From: an uncultured Acidobacteriota bacterium
Lineage (GTDB): Bacteria; Acidobacteriota; Vicinamibacteria; Marinacidobacterales; SMYC01
Direction: 5' to 3'
Assembly: GCA_947259165.1 (NCBI GenBank)
Contig: CAMYKY010000014.1
Location: 648 to 56,608 of the forward strand
Length of the DNA: 55,961 bases
Both the position numbers and the translations under genes were made by a program. Position 1 is the stretch's first letter, and each line of letters begins with the position of its first letter. Positions 25,463 through 33,536 of the stretch are shown here, piece by piece. The notes below the pieces were generated by a model. That model was not told the DNA's origin and did no database searches. It worked only from the letters and a program-made list of their open reading frames with translations.

Positions 25463-25951
25463 CTACCGCGCGACGTCGGTAATTATGAGCGTATTGGTGC
25501 GCTCATCGAAGACGACCGAGCCTCTCGACGATAGAAACTTCTCGAGAATCGGCGCAAGATCCCTGGCCCGACCGTAGGCCAGCTTCCGATAGGTCGTTTT
25601 CAGAGGCCCCGCGAGTCGTTTCTCTTCCTCGTACTTTCGTCTTTCCTCGTGCTCGCGGCGTAGCTGCTCGCTCGTCGCGACCCGGAAGACGTTCTCGCCA
25701 ATCCGATCCTCGACCAACCCGCACGTCCGCAAAACGAGCTCTAGAACTTGCGGCCACGGGACCGCTCGAAGCTTTAGCGTGGCGTTGCAGGAAACCTCAG
25801 GGTCGGCGACGAGATTGAATTCGCCGATCTCAGCGAGCAGTCGCATCACGTCGAGAACGTCCGCGTCCTTCACGTCGAGATCGATAAGGGTCTCGGCGTT
25901 TGCAGTGGGGGTTTGCACGAGCGCGAGAGATAGCAACACGGCTCCGATCAT
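25463..25951 (-). CDS. Stand-alone secretin N0/N1-type domain protein (PilQ-like, no barrel)
   Basis: ATG at 25951 overlaps the upstream stop (ATGA) with GGAGG 7 bases before. The 162-residue protein has a signal peptide (residues 1-19), an STN/N0-like domain (LIDLDVKDADVLDVMRLLAEIGEFNLV, WPQVLELVLRTCGL), a charged linker (RREHEERRKYEEEKR), and a secretin-N half ending SRGSVVFDERTNTLIITDV. These are the two domains found in PilQ before the outer-membrane barrel, but the barrel is absent and a stop follows at once. It may bind a partner secretin or be a truncated relic. Confidence 0.78.
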   Translation of the reverse strand: MIGAVLLSLALVQTPTANAETLIDLDVKDADVLDVMRLLAEIGEFNLVADPEVSCNATLKLRAVPWPQVLELVLRTCGLVEDRIGENVFRVATSEQLRREHEERRKYEEEKRLAGPLKTTYRKLAYGRARDLAPILEKFLSSRGSVVFDERTNTLIITDVAR

Positions 25952-26676
25952 AGTGTGACCTCCATGCCGTCTTGGGCTAGCTCGAAAACGAGCTCGCTCT
26001 CGTGAGCCAAGACGTCGTCGCCTGCATGCACCAGGAGTGTTTGTTTGGCCTCGATTCGCGTACGGTGATCGACTAGATCGCTGTGCGACATGTGCCTGCC
26101 GATAGGCGTATCGAAGCTAGAGCACTCGCAAATGAAGAGGTCCGCGCCCGAGCTTTGACGGACGAGCTCGTCGGTCCACGCGGTGTCACCAGAAAAAACG
26201 ACCGTCCTGCCTCCGAGCTCCACGCGGTATCCGAAAGCGGTGCCGTTTGAGTAATGGTCGACTTCGAACGGCGTCGCGTGCAAACCGCTCTGGCCGAACG
26301 TCTCTCCGGGTGCGAGATCCCGATACGCAAGAGAGAAGGATGATGGCTCGATCCCAGGAAAAAACAATCGCACGGATTCTGCGACCGTGGTTTCGGTTCC
26401 CTCCGGACCCGCGATGCGCAAGGGTTTTTGTCTCGGGCCTTCATAGCACTCGTGAAGCACGATGAAGGGAATGCCACCGAAGTGATCCCCATGATGGTGA
26501 GAAAGAAGAATAACGTCGATGTCCGTGGGCGACAGCCCTAGTTTCTTGAGTGCGACGAGCGTCGTGGGTCCGCAATCGAGCAGGACCCCGAAATCGTCCG
26601 AGCGCAACAAGATCGACATGGCATTACGCCCCCCGCTAGCGAAGGCATTGCCGGTGCCGAGAAAAGTAACGCGCAT
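25948..26676 (-). CDS. MBL-fold metallo-hydrolase, RNase Z-like subgroup
   Basis: 242 residues beginning MRVTFLGTGNAF, the typical opening of RNase Z/ElaC-type enzymes. The metal site is complete: SHHHGDH, a central histidine in FEVDHYSNG, FSGDTAW with the bridging aspartate, and C-terminal LLVHAGDD. It lacks the long flexible arm of true tRNase Z, so it is more probably a phosphodiesterase/arylsulfatase-like hydrolase of the same subgroup. It is translationally coupled to the secretin-N protein and lies 55 bases from larE. Confidence 0.85.
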   Translation of the reverse strand: MRVTFLGTGNAFASGGRNAMSILLRSDDFGVLLDCGPTTLVALKKLGLSPTDIDVILLSHHHGDHFGGIPFIVLHECYEGPRQKPLRIAGPEGTETTVAESVRLFFPGIEPSSFSLAYRDLAPGETFGQSGLHATPFEVDHYSNGTAFGYRVELGGRTVVFSGDTAWTDELVRQSSGADLFICECSSFDTPIGRHMSHSDLVDHRTRIEAKQTLLVHAGDDVLAHESELVFELAQDGMEVTL

Positions 26677-26731
26677 TGTTTTTGTGAGTTCGACCTCATT
26701 GTAGCGCGTCGCCCGCGGCTAGCAGCGACCG

Positions 26732-27589
26732 CTAAAGAACTTCGTTCAGGCTGCCCGTGCGGTAGCCTTCGAGATCGATCGTGACGAACTTGTAGCCTAG
26801 AGCCTTTAGCTCCTGCGTCAGCGTGGCACGCATTTCCTGGGTCAGAGCGCGGGGGAGCTCGTCGACGGAGAACTCGAGTCGAACGAGCGCGTCGTGATGA
26901 CGCACGCGCATGTGGCGAAAGCCCAGGCGGCGCAAGACGGCTTCGCCTTTCTCGACGCTCGAGAGATTTTCTATCGTGATCGGTGTGTTGTAGGGGATTC
27001 GAGACGACAAACAAGCGGACGCAGGCTCGTCGGCAGTCGGCAGTCCTAGCTGCCGAGACAGCGTCCGGATCTCCTCTTTCGTGAGCTCGGCTTCTTCGAG
27101 CGGGCTACGGACTCCCGCGAGTTTGGCCGCGTTTCTTCCGGGACGGTAGTCGCCGAGATCATCCGCGTTGGCGCCATCGACGATGAACTTGAACTGCTCT
27201 TGCTCCGCAAGCGTCTTGAGCTGAGTGTAGAGCTCGTTCTTGCAGTGAAAGCATCGGTCGGGGTTGTTGGCGAGATAGGACGCGTGGTGAATTTCTTCCG
27301 TTGGAATGAAGCGGTGGGGAAGCTGGAACTGTTCCACGACTTTGAGCGCAAGGTTGCGCTGGTACTCAGGGTAGCTTGGGCTTTCTCCCGTGACGACGAG
27401 TGCACGTTCGCCAAGCGTGCGGTGTGCTTCGACTGCGAGGTATGAGCTGTCGACGCCACCGCTAAAAGCCACCACCACCGACCCCATCTCCGCGAGAATC
27501 GATTGCAGCCGATCCTGCTTTTGGTGAACGCGGGTCTGCTTGGCGTCTTCGGGATTTGGCGCCTCTGCGTTGATTTCTTGCTCTCTCAT
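26732..27589 (-). CDS. larE: ATP-dependent sacrificial sulfur transferase LarE
   Basis: 285 residues. The PP-loop pyrophosphatase motif SGGVDSS (residues 43-49) activates the substrate carboxylate. DRCFHCKNELY, DGANADDLGDYRPGR and DEPASACLSSRIPYNTPIT are LarE hallmarks, the last containing the sacrificial cysteine (C193). The C-terminus has RRLGFRHMRVRHHDALVRLE. In characterised systems LarE thiolates the nicotinate-derived precursor of the nickel-pincer nucleotide cofactor of lactate racemase and related LarA enzymes. larB, larC and larA are not in the window, so either they lie elsewhere or this LarE serves another thiolation. Confidence 0.92.
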   Translation of the reverse strand: MREQEINAEAPNPEDAKQTRVHQKQDRLQSILAEMGSVVVAFSGGVDSSYLAVEAHRTLGERALVVTGESPSYPEYQRNLALKVVEQFQLPHRFIPTEEIHHASYLANNPDRCFHCKNELYTQLKTLAEQEQFKFIVDGANADDLGDYRPGRNAAKLAGVRSPLEEAELTKEEIRTLSRQLGLPTADEPASACLSSRIPYNTPITIENLSSVEKGEAVLRRLGFRHMRVRHHDALVRLEFSVDELPRALTQEMRATLTQELKALGYKFVTIDLEGYRTGSLNEVL

Positions 27590-27598
27590 GGAAGTTGG

Positions 27599-27781
27599 CT
27601 AGTTGTCGCGCCACTCGCGGACTTCTTCGTCGGCGATGTCGAGCTCGATCGGAGATACACGCAAAACGGTAAGCGTCACGCCGCACTCCGGGCATCCGAT
27701 CCTCTCACCGCGATCGACGTCGAGATCATCGATCTCGATGTCGGATTCGCACGCTGGGCAAAAAGGAAACCGCTCCGCCAT
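27599..27781 (-). CDS. LysW-like small zinc-ribbon protein
   Basis: 60 residues: two zinc-binding knuckles, FCPACES (C8, C11) and GCPECG (C30, C33), separated by an acidic strand, then LTVLRVSPIELDI and an acidic end EEVREWRDN. The spacing and acidic tail resemble LysW/ArgW, the amino-group carrier protein whose C-terminal glutamate is amidated in lysine/arginine synthesis. Here the end is DN rather than the usual WGE, and no LysX/LysZ partner is nearby. It stops 9 bases before larE. A mobile palindrome ends one base from its ATG, so its own ribosome-binding site is not evident. Confidence 0.7.
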   Translation of the reverse strand: MAERFPFCPACESDIEIDDLDVDRGERIGCPECGVTLTVLRVSPIELDIADEEVREWRDN

Positions 27782-27946
27782 CTAGTGTCCCGTCCCAGAA
27801 GTTCTGTACATAAATCTCTGGCCCTTTTGCGCGCTGGCTTCGTTGTGAATACTCGAAATACCCAGGTATGCCACCGCATTCACGCCTCGCCAGCGCACAA
27901 AATGACCTCGAGCTTCATGCACAGAACTTCTGAGACGAGACACTAG
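27782..27946. mobile_element. MITE-like element, 165 bases, with 26-base terminal inverted repeats
   Basis: The ends at 27782-27807 (CTAGTGTCCCGTCCCAGAAG...) and 27921-27946 are inverted copies with two mismatches over 26 bases. Inner arms at 27825-27838 and 27889-27902 pair with one mismatch over 14 bases, so almost the whole element folds on itself. No transposase is encoded. If the outer TA is the target duplication, the layout fits IS630/Tc1-mariner-type MITEs. Confidence 0.8.
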
Positions 27947-27965
27947 GGCCGGGATTATAGCGTTA

Positions 27966-30458
27966 TTACGGTTGCAGGAGCAGCCGTCGGCTCGGGGCGG
28001 CACCCATTAGCGGATGGCTCTCGCCCGACAACCAGGCGGCGTTCTGGTCGAAATAATGCGGGCTTAGGGGGTGGCCCGAGGCGCCGGTCGGGACCGCGGA
28101 GCGAGAGCGGCTCAAATCAGAGAGATCGGCAAGGAACCGGAACGAGGTGCCGACGGTCGTGTCGTAGGGCTGGCGAAGCGAGACGACCGCGTTGGCGACG
28201 GTAAACGTCGAACCTCCAAAAGGGATGGGTCCTCTGCTGAAGAGCCAACTGAGAGGTTGCTCGCGTCCCATCGGGTGGCTGAAGTGGACTCCATGGAGCT
28301 CGCCCCAGTCCCACTGCCCGGTGTCGCCTCCGAGACGGGCGGCGAGGACGGCGAGTGCAGCGTCCAGGCTTTTTTGGAAGATGGCAGTGCGGTCCTCGAC
28401 CTCGGGTGTTCGTTTGTCGTCCCAAAACGGGGACGTCGCGTCATCGATGATGGCGTGGAGTCCGCCGGGGTGGCCGAGCTCGAGGAACTCGAGATAGTCC
28501 ACGAAGACGCCGTCGCCGAGCTCGTCAGCGAACGTGTTGCTCAGAATCTCTCGGAACGTGGCGTGGTAGATCGCTGGCGCTGGACCTCGGTCCATTTGCC
28601 CGTTCCAGTTACGCAGGATCTCGATGACTCGGATCTGCTCATCCGAGGACTGCGGCAACGAGACCATGTAGCGCAGTATCGATTCGGTCGATACGTCGTA
28701 GCGATCCTGTTGGATCCGTGCGAAGTCGTCGAGCGTGTGCGAGCGGCTCGCCTGAAGTAGATCGCTGATACGTCGTGCGCGAAAACCTGCGAGTGTGTCG
28801 ACACCGAGGGGGTACGGAGTCTCGCTTGGAAGCATCTGGTGGTTTGCGCTGATGATCACGCCCTGCTCGGGGTTGAAGATCATCGGCTTCAGATCATGAG
28901 GGATGACGCCTTGCCAGTCATAGTCGGCGGAGCTGCCATCGACGGGGACTGCGCCGTCGAAGCCGACTCGTACCGGGACATCACCAGCGGGGAAGAAGCC
29001 GATGTTGCCTTCAACATCGGCATAGACGAACGCCAGCGCGGGCGATGACCAACCGCGCAAGGCCTCGGTGAAATCTTGCCACGAGGCCGCGCGGTTCAAC
29101 TGCAACAGCGCTGTCACGTGATCGCCGTTCCAAACCGCATCCCACCGTTGCGCGAGGAGCCGACCGTCGGAAGTTTCTCCTACGACAGTACCGTGTCGCG
29201 TGATGCGTACCTCTTCGGTTGCCGTCGCGCCGTCTTTGACCGGAATGGACTCGACAAGGATGTCGAGATCGGCCCACTGCCCGTCCCATGCGTACTGCTT
29301 CGGATTCTCGGGGTTGACGGTCTCGAGATAAACGTCTTGAACGTCGGCGAATAGGGCTGTGGTTCCCCACGCGATGCGCTGATTCTGTCCGAACAACACC
29401 AGGGGCATTCCTGGAATGCTCGCCCCCGCAACGTCGAGGCCTCCGCCCGCGAGGTGGATTTCATAGAAAACCGAAGGAATGGGTAAGGTGAGGTGCGGAT
29501 CGGCAGCGAGGAGGGGTCGCTGAGACGCCGAGCGCTCGCCCGAGACGACCCAGGCGTTGCTCGCCCCACGGTGCGAGCTCGTCGGTTGCTCCAGCACGGA
29601 CGCCAACCGAAAAGATGAAATTGAAGTGCCAGTAAGAGCTTCTTCTTCGACAGGCGGCGGAACCAACCCGGTGAGGCGATAGGCGTCCTGAACTCCCACG
29701 GCGTCGATAAGCTGTCCGCGAAGAAGCTCAGCACGACCGTTCGAAGACAAAACGTAGGACAACCATTTGACGATGGTCAGGGTATCCAGGGCTTGCCACG
29801 GCTCGGGTACATGCCCGAGGAGCTGGAACTCGGGTGGGAGCTGCTCCAGGTTCGCTTGGCGATAGGCGTTGACCCCGTCAGCGTAGGCTTCGAGAATTTC
29901 GCGGCCCTCCGGAGAAACGCGGTCGAGCTCTGATTGTGCGGCTTGGACGAGCCCTAGCTGGCGAGAGAGGCGATCCTGGGCCAGCGCTTCGGTGCCGAAA
30001 ATCTCCGCGAGCCGCCCCACTCCCATACGACGCGACAGCTCCATCTGAAAATAACGATCTTGGGCGTGCACGTAGCCGGTCGCACGAGCCAGATCGCGAA
30101 CGTCGGCGCCGCTCAAGTGAGGCACACCCTGAGCGTCGCGGACCACTTCGACCGAGCTCGTCAATCCTTGAAGGGTGACGGCGCCCTCGGTGACTGGAAG
30201 GGACTTTTGTCCGCGGTAGAACAGATACCCGCCGATGCCCGCCGCAACGAGCGCGACGAAGGCAACGAGATAAAACAATTTCTTGAACAGTGAGCTCGAC
30301 GAGCCCGCCGAGCGCTTCACCCGGCGTGCTCCTGTCGCCGGTCGTCTCCCGCCAGCGGGAGCTCCGCCGGCTCCTCCCGGGCGTTTGGGCCCTTTAGAAG
30401 GGCGTGGAGGCGGGGGTGGTTTGGCGCTGCCCGGTCTGCGCGGAAGCTTCTTGGCCAC
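27966..30458 (-). CDS. Membrane-anchored penicillin acylase family (Ntn) hydrolase
   Basis: 830 residues. A Pro/Gly/Lys/Arg-rich cytoplasmic N-terminus (1-50) precedes a single membrane helix (about 58-82), placing the enzyme in the periplasm. The alpha-chain region has the GYVHAQDRYFQMELSRR motif. The autoprocessing site is HRGASNAWVVSG, where S300 becomes the N-terminal nucleophile of the beta chain, followed by DPHLTLPIPSVFYEIHLAG. The family hydrolyses amides such as penicillins or acyl-homoserine lactones. The gene follows moaC by 4 bases. A membrane anchor instead of a cleavable signal peptide is the notable variation. Confidence 0.9.
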   Translation of the reverse strand: MAKKLPRRPGSAKPPPPPRPSKGPKRPGGAGGAPAGGRRPATGARRVKRSAGSSSSLFKKLFYLVAFVALVAAGIGGYLFYRGQKSLPVTEGAVTLQGLTSSVEVVRDAQGVPHLSGADVRDLARATGYVHAQDRYFQMELSRRMGVGRLAEIFGTEALAQDRLSRQLGLVQAAQSELDRVSPEGREILEAYADGVNAYRQANLEQLPPEFQLLGHVPEPWQALDTLTIVKWLSYVLSSNGRAELLRGQLIDAVGVQDAYRLTGLVPPPVEEEALTGTSISSFRLASVLEQPTSSHRGASNAWVVSGERSASQRPLLAADPHLTLPIPSVFYEIHLAGGGLDVAGASIPGMPLVLFGQNQRIAWGTTALFADVQDVYLETVNPENPKQYAWDGQWADLDILVESIPVKDGATATEEVRITRHGTVVGETSDGRLLAQRWDAVWNGDHVTALLQLNRAASWQDFTEALRGWSSPALAFVYADVEGNIGFFPAGDVPVRVGFDGAVPVDGSSADYDWQGVIPHDLKPMIFNPEQGVIISANHQMLPSETPYPLGVDTLAGFRARRISDLLQASRSHTLDDFARIQQDRYDVSTESILRYMVSLPQSSDEQIRVIEILRNWNGQMDRGPAPAIYHATFREILSNTFADELGDGVFVDYLEFLELGHPGGLHAIIDDATSPFWDDKRTPEVEDRTAIFQKSLDAALAVLAARLGGDTGQWDWGELHGVHFSHPMGREQPLSWLFSRGPIPFGGSTFTVANAVVSLRQPYDTTVGTSFRFLADLSDLSRSRSAVPTGASGHPLSPHYFDQNAAWLSGESHPLMGAAPSRRLLLQP

Positions 30459-30462
30459 TAGT

Positions 30463-30951
30463 TTACTCGTCTCGTTCGTACGCGCCGCCCTTGCCGCCTC
30501 GTTTGCGCAAGAGTCGCACGTTTTCGATCACCATCGTCTTATCGGCCGCTTTCACCATGTCATAAATTGTAAGGGCTGCGACCGAAACGGCAGTGAGCGC
30601 CTCCATCTCCACGCCGGTGGGGCCGCGGGAGCGGACCCGCGCTTCGATGGAGAGTCCGGAATCAGTATCGCGAATATCGACATCGATATGATTGATGGCG
30701 AGAGGGTGGCAAAGAGGGATGAGCTCGGACGTTTTCTTCGCGGCGAGAATAGCGGCGAGTCTCGCGGTTTCGGCGACATTGCCCTTCGCAGTCTTGCCGG
30801 CGCGAACGAGCTCGAGCGCTTCCGGTGCGATCCGAACCTCGCCGGCCGCGACCGCCTCTCGGTCGGAGTCGAGTTTGTCGCTCACGTCGACCATGCGGGC
30901 TGAGCCGTTGGGCGCGACGTGACTCAGCTCTTGTGGTTTCCGGCTTGCCAT
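30463..30951 (-). CDS. moaC: Cyclic pyranopterin monophosphate synthase MoaC
   Basis: 162 residues, the normal length. It has the family signatures MVDVSDK, GNVAETARLAAILAAKKTSELIPLCHPL and GPTGVEMEALTAVSVAALTIYDM followed by KAADKTM, which contain the active-site His, Glu, Asp and Lys residues. It converts the MoaA product to cyclic pyranopterin monophosphate in molybdenum cofactor synthesis. It overlaps the 3' end of moeA by 28 bases, so the two genes form an operon. Confidence 0.96.
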   Translation of the reverse strand: MASRKPQELSHVAPNGSARMVDVSDKLDSDREAVAAGEVRIAPEALELVRAGKTAKGNVAETARLAAILAAKKTSELIPLCHPLAINHIDVDIRDTDSGLSIEARVRSRGPTGVEMEALTAVSVAALTIYDMVKAADKTMVIENVRLLRKRGGKGGAYERDE

Positions 30952-32171
30952 TGATCTTCTTTATGGAGAAAGCTGTCGAGTGGGTAAAAGCGAACATCGT
31001 CGCCCGTGGGGATAGCGTCTCGATCTTCGGGAACGATGAGAAGCGCGTTGGCTTTCGAAAACGCCACGATATCGCCGGAGCCCCGCGTCGCGATCGGATA
31101 CGCGAGCAGTGCGCCATTTTCGTCGGACCGCACCCAGCCGGGGAGAAACGCGCGCCGCGACCCGCGGTTGGCGAGTTTGGCGCCGAGCGCGGCCTTGAGA
31201 AGCGGCCGCACGGGGTGGCTCGCTCCCTCGAGTCGCGCGATCGCGGCGCGAACGAAGAGCTCGAAGGTCACCATGGTTGAAACGGGGTTGCCGGGAAGTC
31301 CAAATACCAGCGTACCATCATTTGAGAGTCCGAACACGAGCGGCTTGCCGGGTTTGAGAGCCACGGCTTCGAAGAGAAGACGCACACCGAGTTTTTCGAG
31401 AACTTTCTCCACGAGGTCGAACCGGCCCATGGACACTCCGCCGGAGAGCAACAGCAAATCGTCGCCGAGTCCCTGTCGGATGAGCTCCTCGAGTGACGAC
31501 TCCGTGTCCTTCGCAACGCCGAGATAATGGGTCGACGACCCTGCCTGGGTGCACTGCGCCGCGAGGGAAAAGCCGTTGCTGTTCCGGATTTGCCCGGGCC
31601 CGGGTAGCTTGGACGGGTGAACGAGCTCGTCGCCGGTTGCGATGACGGACGCTGACGGACGTTTTCCCACGACGAGCCGAGTCTTTCCCACGGTCGCGGA
31701 CACTGCAACCGCCGGCGGATCGAGTCGGGTACCGCTTCGGAGGACTATGTCCCCTCGCGCGACCTCGCTACCCCGTGGGGCGACGTTTTGCCCAGACTGC
31801 ACTGCCTCAAAAAGCTCGACGTGGTCGCCATCGAGACGCGACTGCTCCACCATCTGGACGGCGTCGGCGCCGTCGGGAACCGGAGCACCGGTCATGATCT
31901 GCGCCGCTTCTCCACGCCCGACGCGAAAATCGGGAAAGGTGCCAGCCGGGATCTCGCCGACAACTTTGAAGCGAGCCGGAACGTGCGCGAGATCCACCGC
32001 CCGAACTGCGAACCCGTCCACTGCCGAGCGAGGGAAGGGGGGCATCTCGATGTCGGCGACAACGTCTTCTCGAAGCAGGCGCCCCACACAAGCGTGGAAG
32101 TTGATCTCTTCGGTTTCGAGTGGCTGCGCGTTCTGAAGAACGATGGAGAGCGCTTCGTCGACCGCCAGCAC
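30924..32171 (-). CDS. moeA: Molybdopterin molybdenumtransferase MoeA
   Basis: The GTG at 32171 gives the usual opening VLAVDEALSIVL and 415 residues; the frame is open to 32261 but that stretch is repeat sequence. Domain landmarks: PPFPRSAVDGFAVRA (domain II), VPDGADAVQMVEQ, the catalytic domain with TGDELVHP, IRNSNGFSL, LLLLSGGVSMGRFD and LPGNPVSTMVTFELFV, and a C-terminal beta domain. MoeA inserts molybdate into adenylylated molybdopterin. moaC lies directly downstream and overlapping. The start codon is the least certain part. Confidence 0.93.
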   Translation of the reverse strand: MLAVDEALSIVLQNAQPLETEEINFHACVGRLLREDVVADIEMPPFPRSAVDGFAVRAVDLAHVPARFKVVGEIPAGTFPDFRVGRGEAAQIMTGAPVPDGADAVQMVEQSRLDGDHVELFEAVQSGQNVAPRGSEVARGDIVLRSGTRLDPPAVAVSATVGKTRLVVGKRPSASVIATGDELVHPSKLPGPGQIRNSNGFSLAAQCTQAGSSTHYLGVAKDTESSLEELIRQGLGDDLLLLSGGVSMGRFDLVEKVLEKLGVRLLFEAVALKPGKPLVFGLSNDGTLVFGLPGNPVSTMVTFELFVRAAIARLEGASHPVRPLLKAALGAKLANRGSRRAFLPGWVRSDENGALLAYPIATRGSGDIVAFSKANALLIVPEDRDAIPTGDDVRFYPLDSFLHKEDQWQAGNHKS

Positions 32172-32237
32172 GTCAGTGTCTCTAGCGCAATGACACGACG
32201 GTAAGGCGATCGAGCCATGACAGTGCCGCTGTTTTTC

Positions 32238-32319
32238 TAACGCAAAGGCGCAATGGCGCAAACAAGCAAAGTGAACTCGCTTTTCTTTGCGCCTTCGCGC
32301 CTTGGCGTCTTTGCGTTGA
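32238..32319. repeat. Second copy of the ACGCAAAGGCGC palindromic repeat
   Basis: The left arm TAACGCAAAGGCGCAATGGCG (32238-32258) pairs with GCGCCTTCGCGCCTTGGCG plus TCTTTGCGTT at 32290-32317. It matches the element at 10011-10095 in both arms. It lies between the lpxD stop and moeA, on whose antisense it produces a spurious N-terminal extension. Confidence 0.75.
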
Positions 32320-32326
32320 ATTCTTT

Positions 32327-33376
32327 TTACTCATCGTTCGCGGCTTTTTGTTGAAGAGCACGGACCTGCTCCTCGAGCGCTCGAACTTCTTTGCGAAGCT
32401 CGGACAAACGGCGGAGCTCTGCCGTCGATTTCAAGACCTCTTTGTGAGGCCGTGCCGGATATCCCGACACCATCGCGCCCGAGGCTACGTTGCCAATGAC
32501 TCCCGACTGCGCGATGAGAATGGCATCGTCGCCGATCGTCAGGTGATCGACCATCCCCACCTGACCACCCATGAGGACCCGCTTGCCGATCACGGTAGAG
32601 CCCGATACGCCCGCTTGCGCGGCCATCGCGGAATCTTCGCCGATCTCGACGTTGTGGCCGATGTGTACGAGATTGTCGATTTTCACCCCTCGGTGAATCA
32701 GGGTTCTTCCCAGCGTCGCACGATCGATCGTCGCGTTGGCCCCGATCTCCACATCGTCCTCGATGTCCACCGTTCCCACGTGACGGACTTTGATAAACTT
32801 GCCGTCCCGGCGCGCGAAGCCGAATCCATCGCCGCCAATCACACATCCTGGTTGGAGGATGACGCGTGCGCCGATACGACACCTTTCACGGACGATGACG
32901 TTTGGGCACAGTGTGCAGTTGTCGCCCACGCTGGCTCGCGCCTCGATGACCACGCCTGAGTGGATGACGGTGCCGGCACCGATCGATACCTCGTCTCCGA
33001 TGGAAGCAAACGGCATCACTGTTACTTTTTCAGCCAATCGTGCCGATTCTGACACCTGCGCCAACGGGTGAATCCCTCCGCTCGCCGGCGGCACCGGGAA
33101 AAACTCGTCAACCAGTTCGAGAAACGCCAGAAAGGGGTCTGGGTGTACAATCTGAGGAATCTTGAGCTCGGACACGGGCTCCTTCGTAATGAGCGCTCCC
33201 GCTCTCGTGCTTTCTAGCAGTTTGCTATACCGGAGATCGGAGTAAAACGAAATGTCACTCGGACCCGCGTCCGCGAGGGACGAGAGTCCGCTGAGCTCGC
33301 GTGCACCGTCACCGACGAGATCGCCACCGAGCTGGATCGCGATTGCGTCGACACGGAGGGTATGTTTGTGGCTCAA
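32327..33376 (-). CDS. lpxD: UDP-3-O-acylglucosamine N-acyltransferase
   Basis: 349 residues. An N-terminal uridine-binding domain (SGLSSLADAGPSDISFYSD) is followed by a left-handed beta-helix of hexapeptide repeats (about residues 105-300), including IGGDGFGFARRDG, IDNLVHIGHNVEIGE with the catalytic histidine, and MGGQVGMVDHLTIGD. A C-terminal coiled coil (ELRRLSELRKEVRALEEQ) completes the family pattern. It adds the N-linked acyl chain in lipid A synthesis, showing a lipopolysaccharide-bearing outer membrane. The only suitable start is TTG at 33376. lpxA and fabZ are not adjacent. Confidence 0.95.
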   Translation of the reverse strand: MSHKHTLRVDAIAIQLGGDLVGDGARELSGLSSLADAGPSDISFYSDLRYSKLLESTRAGALITKEPVSELKIPQIVHPDPFLAFLELVDEFFPVPPASGGIHPLAQVSESARLAEKVTVMPFASIGDEVSIGAGTVIHSGVVIEARASVGDNCTLCPNVIVRERCRIGARVILQPGCVIGGDGFGFARRDGKFIKVRHVGTVDIEDDVEIGANATIDRATLGRTLIHRGVKIDNLVHIGHNVEIGEDSAMAAQAGVSGSTVIGKRVLMGGQVGMVDHLTIGDDAILIAQSGVIGNVASGAMVSGYPARPHKEVLKSTAELRRLSELRKEVRALEEQVRALQQKAANDE

Positions 33377-33536
33377 GGAGGAGAAACCTTCGGCGATAGG
33401 CTTCTATAAGGATACGGCAGAAGCGGTTCCGTGCCAAGTGATTGATTCATTTGGCCCTGCTGGCCACCCATGGCAGGTGACCGGCCCCGCTGCGTTTGAT
33501 AAACTTATGTAGCGTTCCGCTTTCCAGAATTCAACG

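Noticed and set aside
32172..32261. Longer N-terminus for MoeA starting at 32261
   Set aside because: The added residues are translated from the palindromic repeat and nearby spacer; MoeA proteins begin near the VLAVDEAL segment.
33252..33512. A + strand 86-residue open frame before the kinase gene
   Set aside because: Most of it is antisense to lpxD and the rest lies in the promoter region; no motif or ribosome-binding site.
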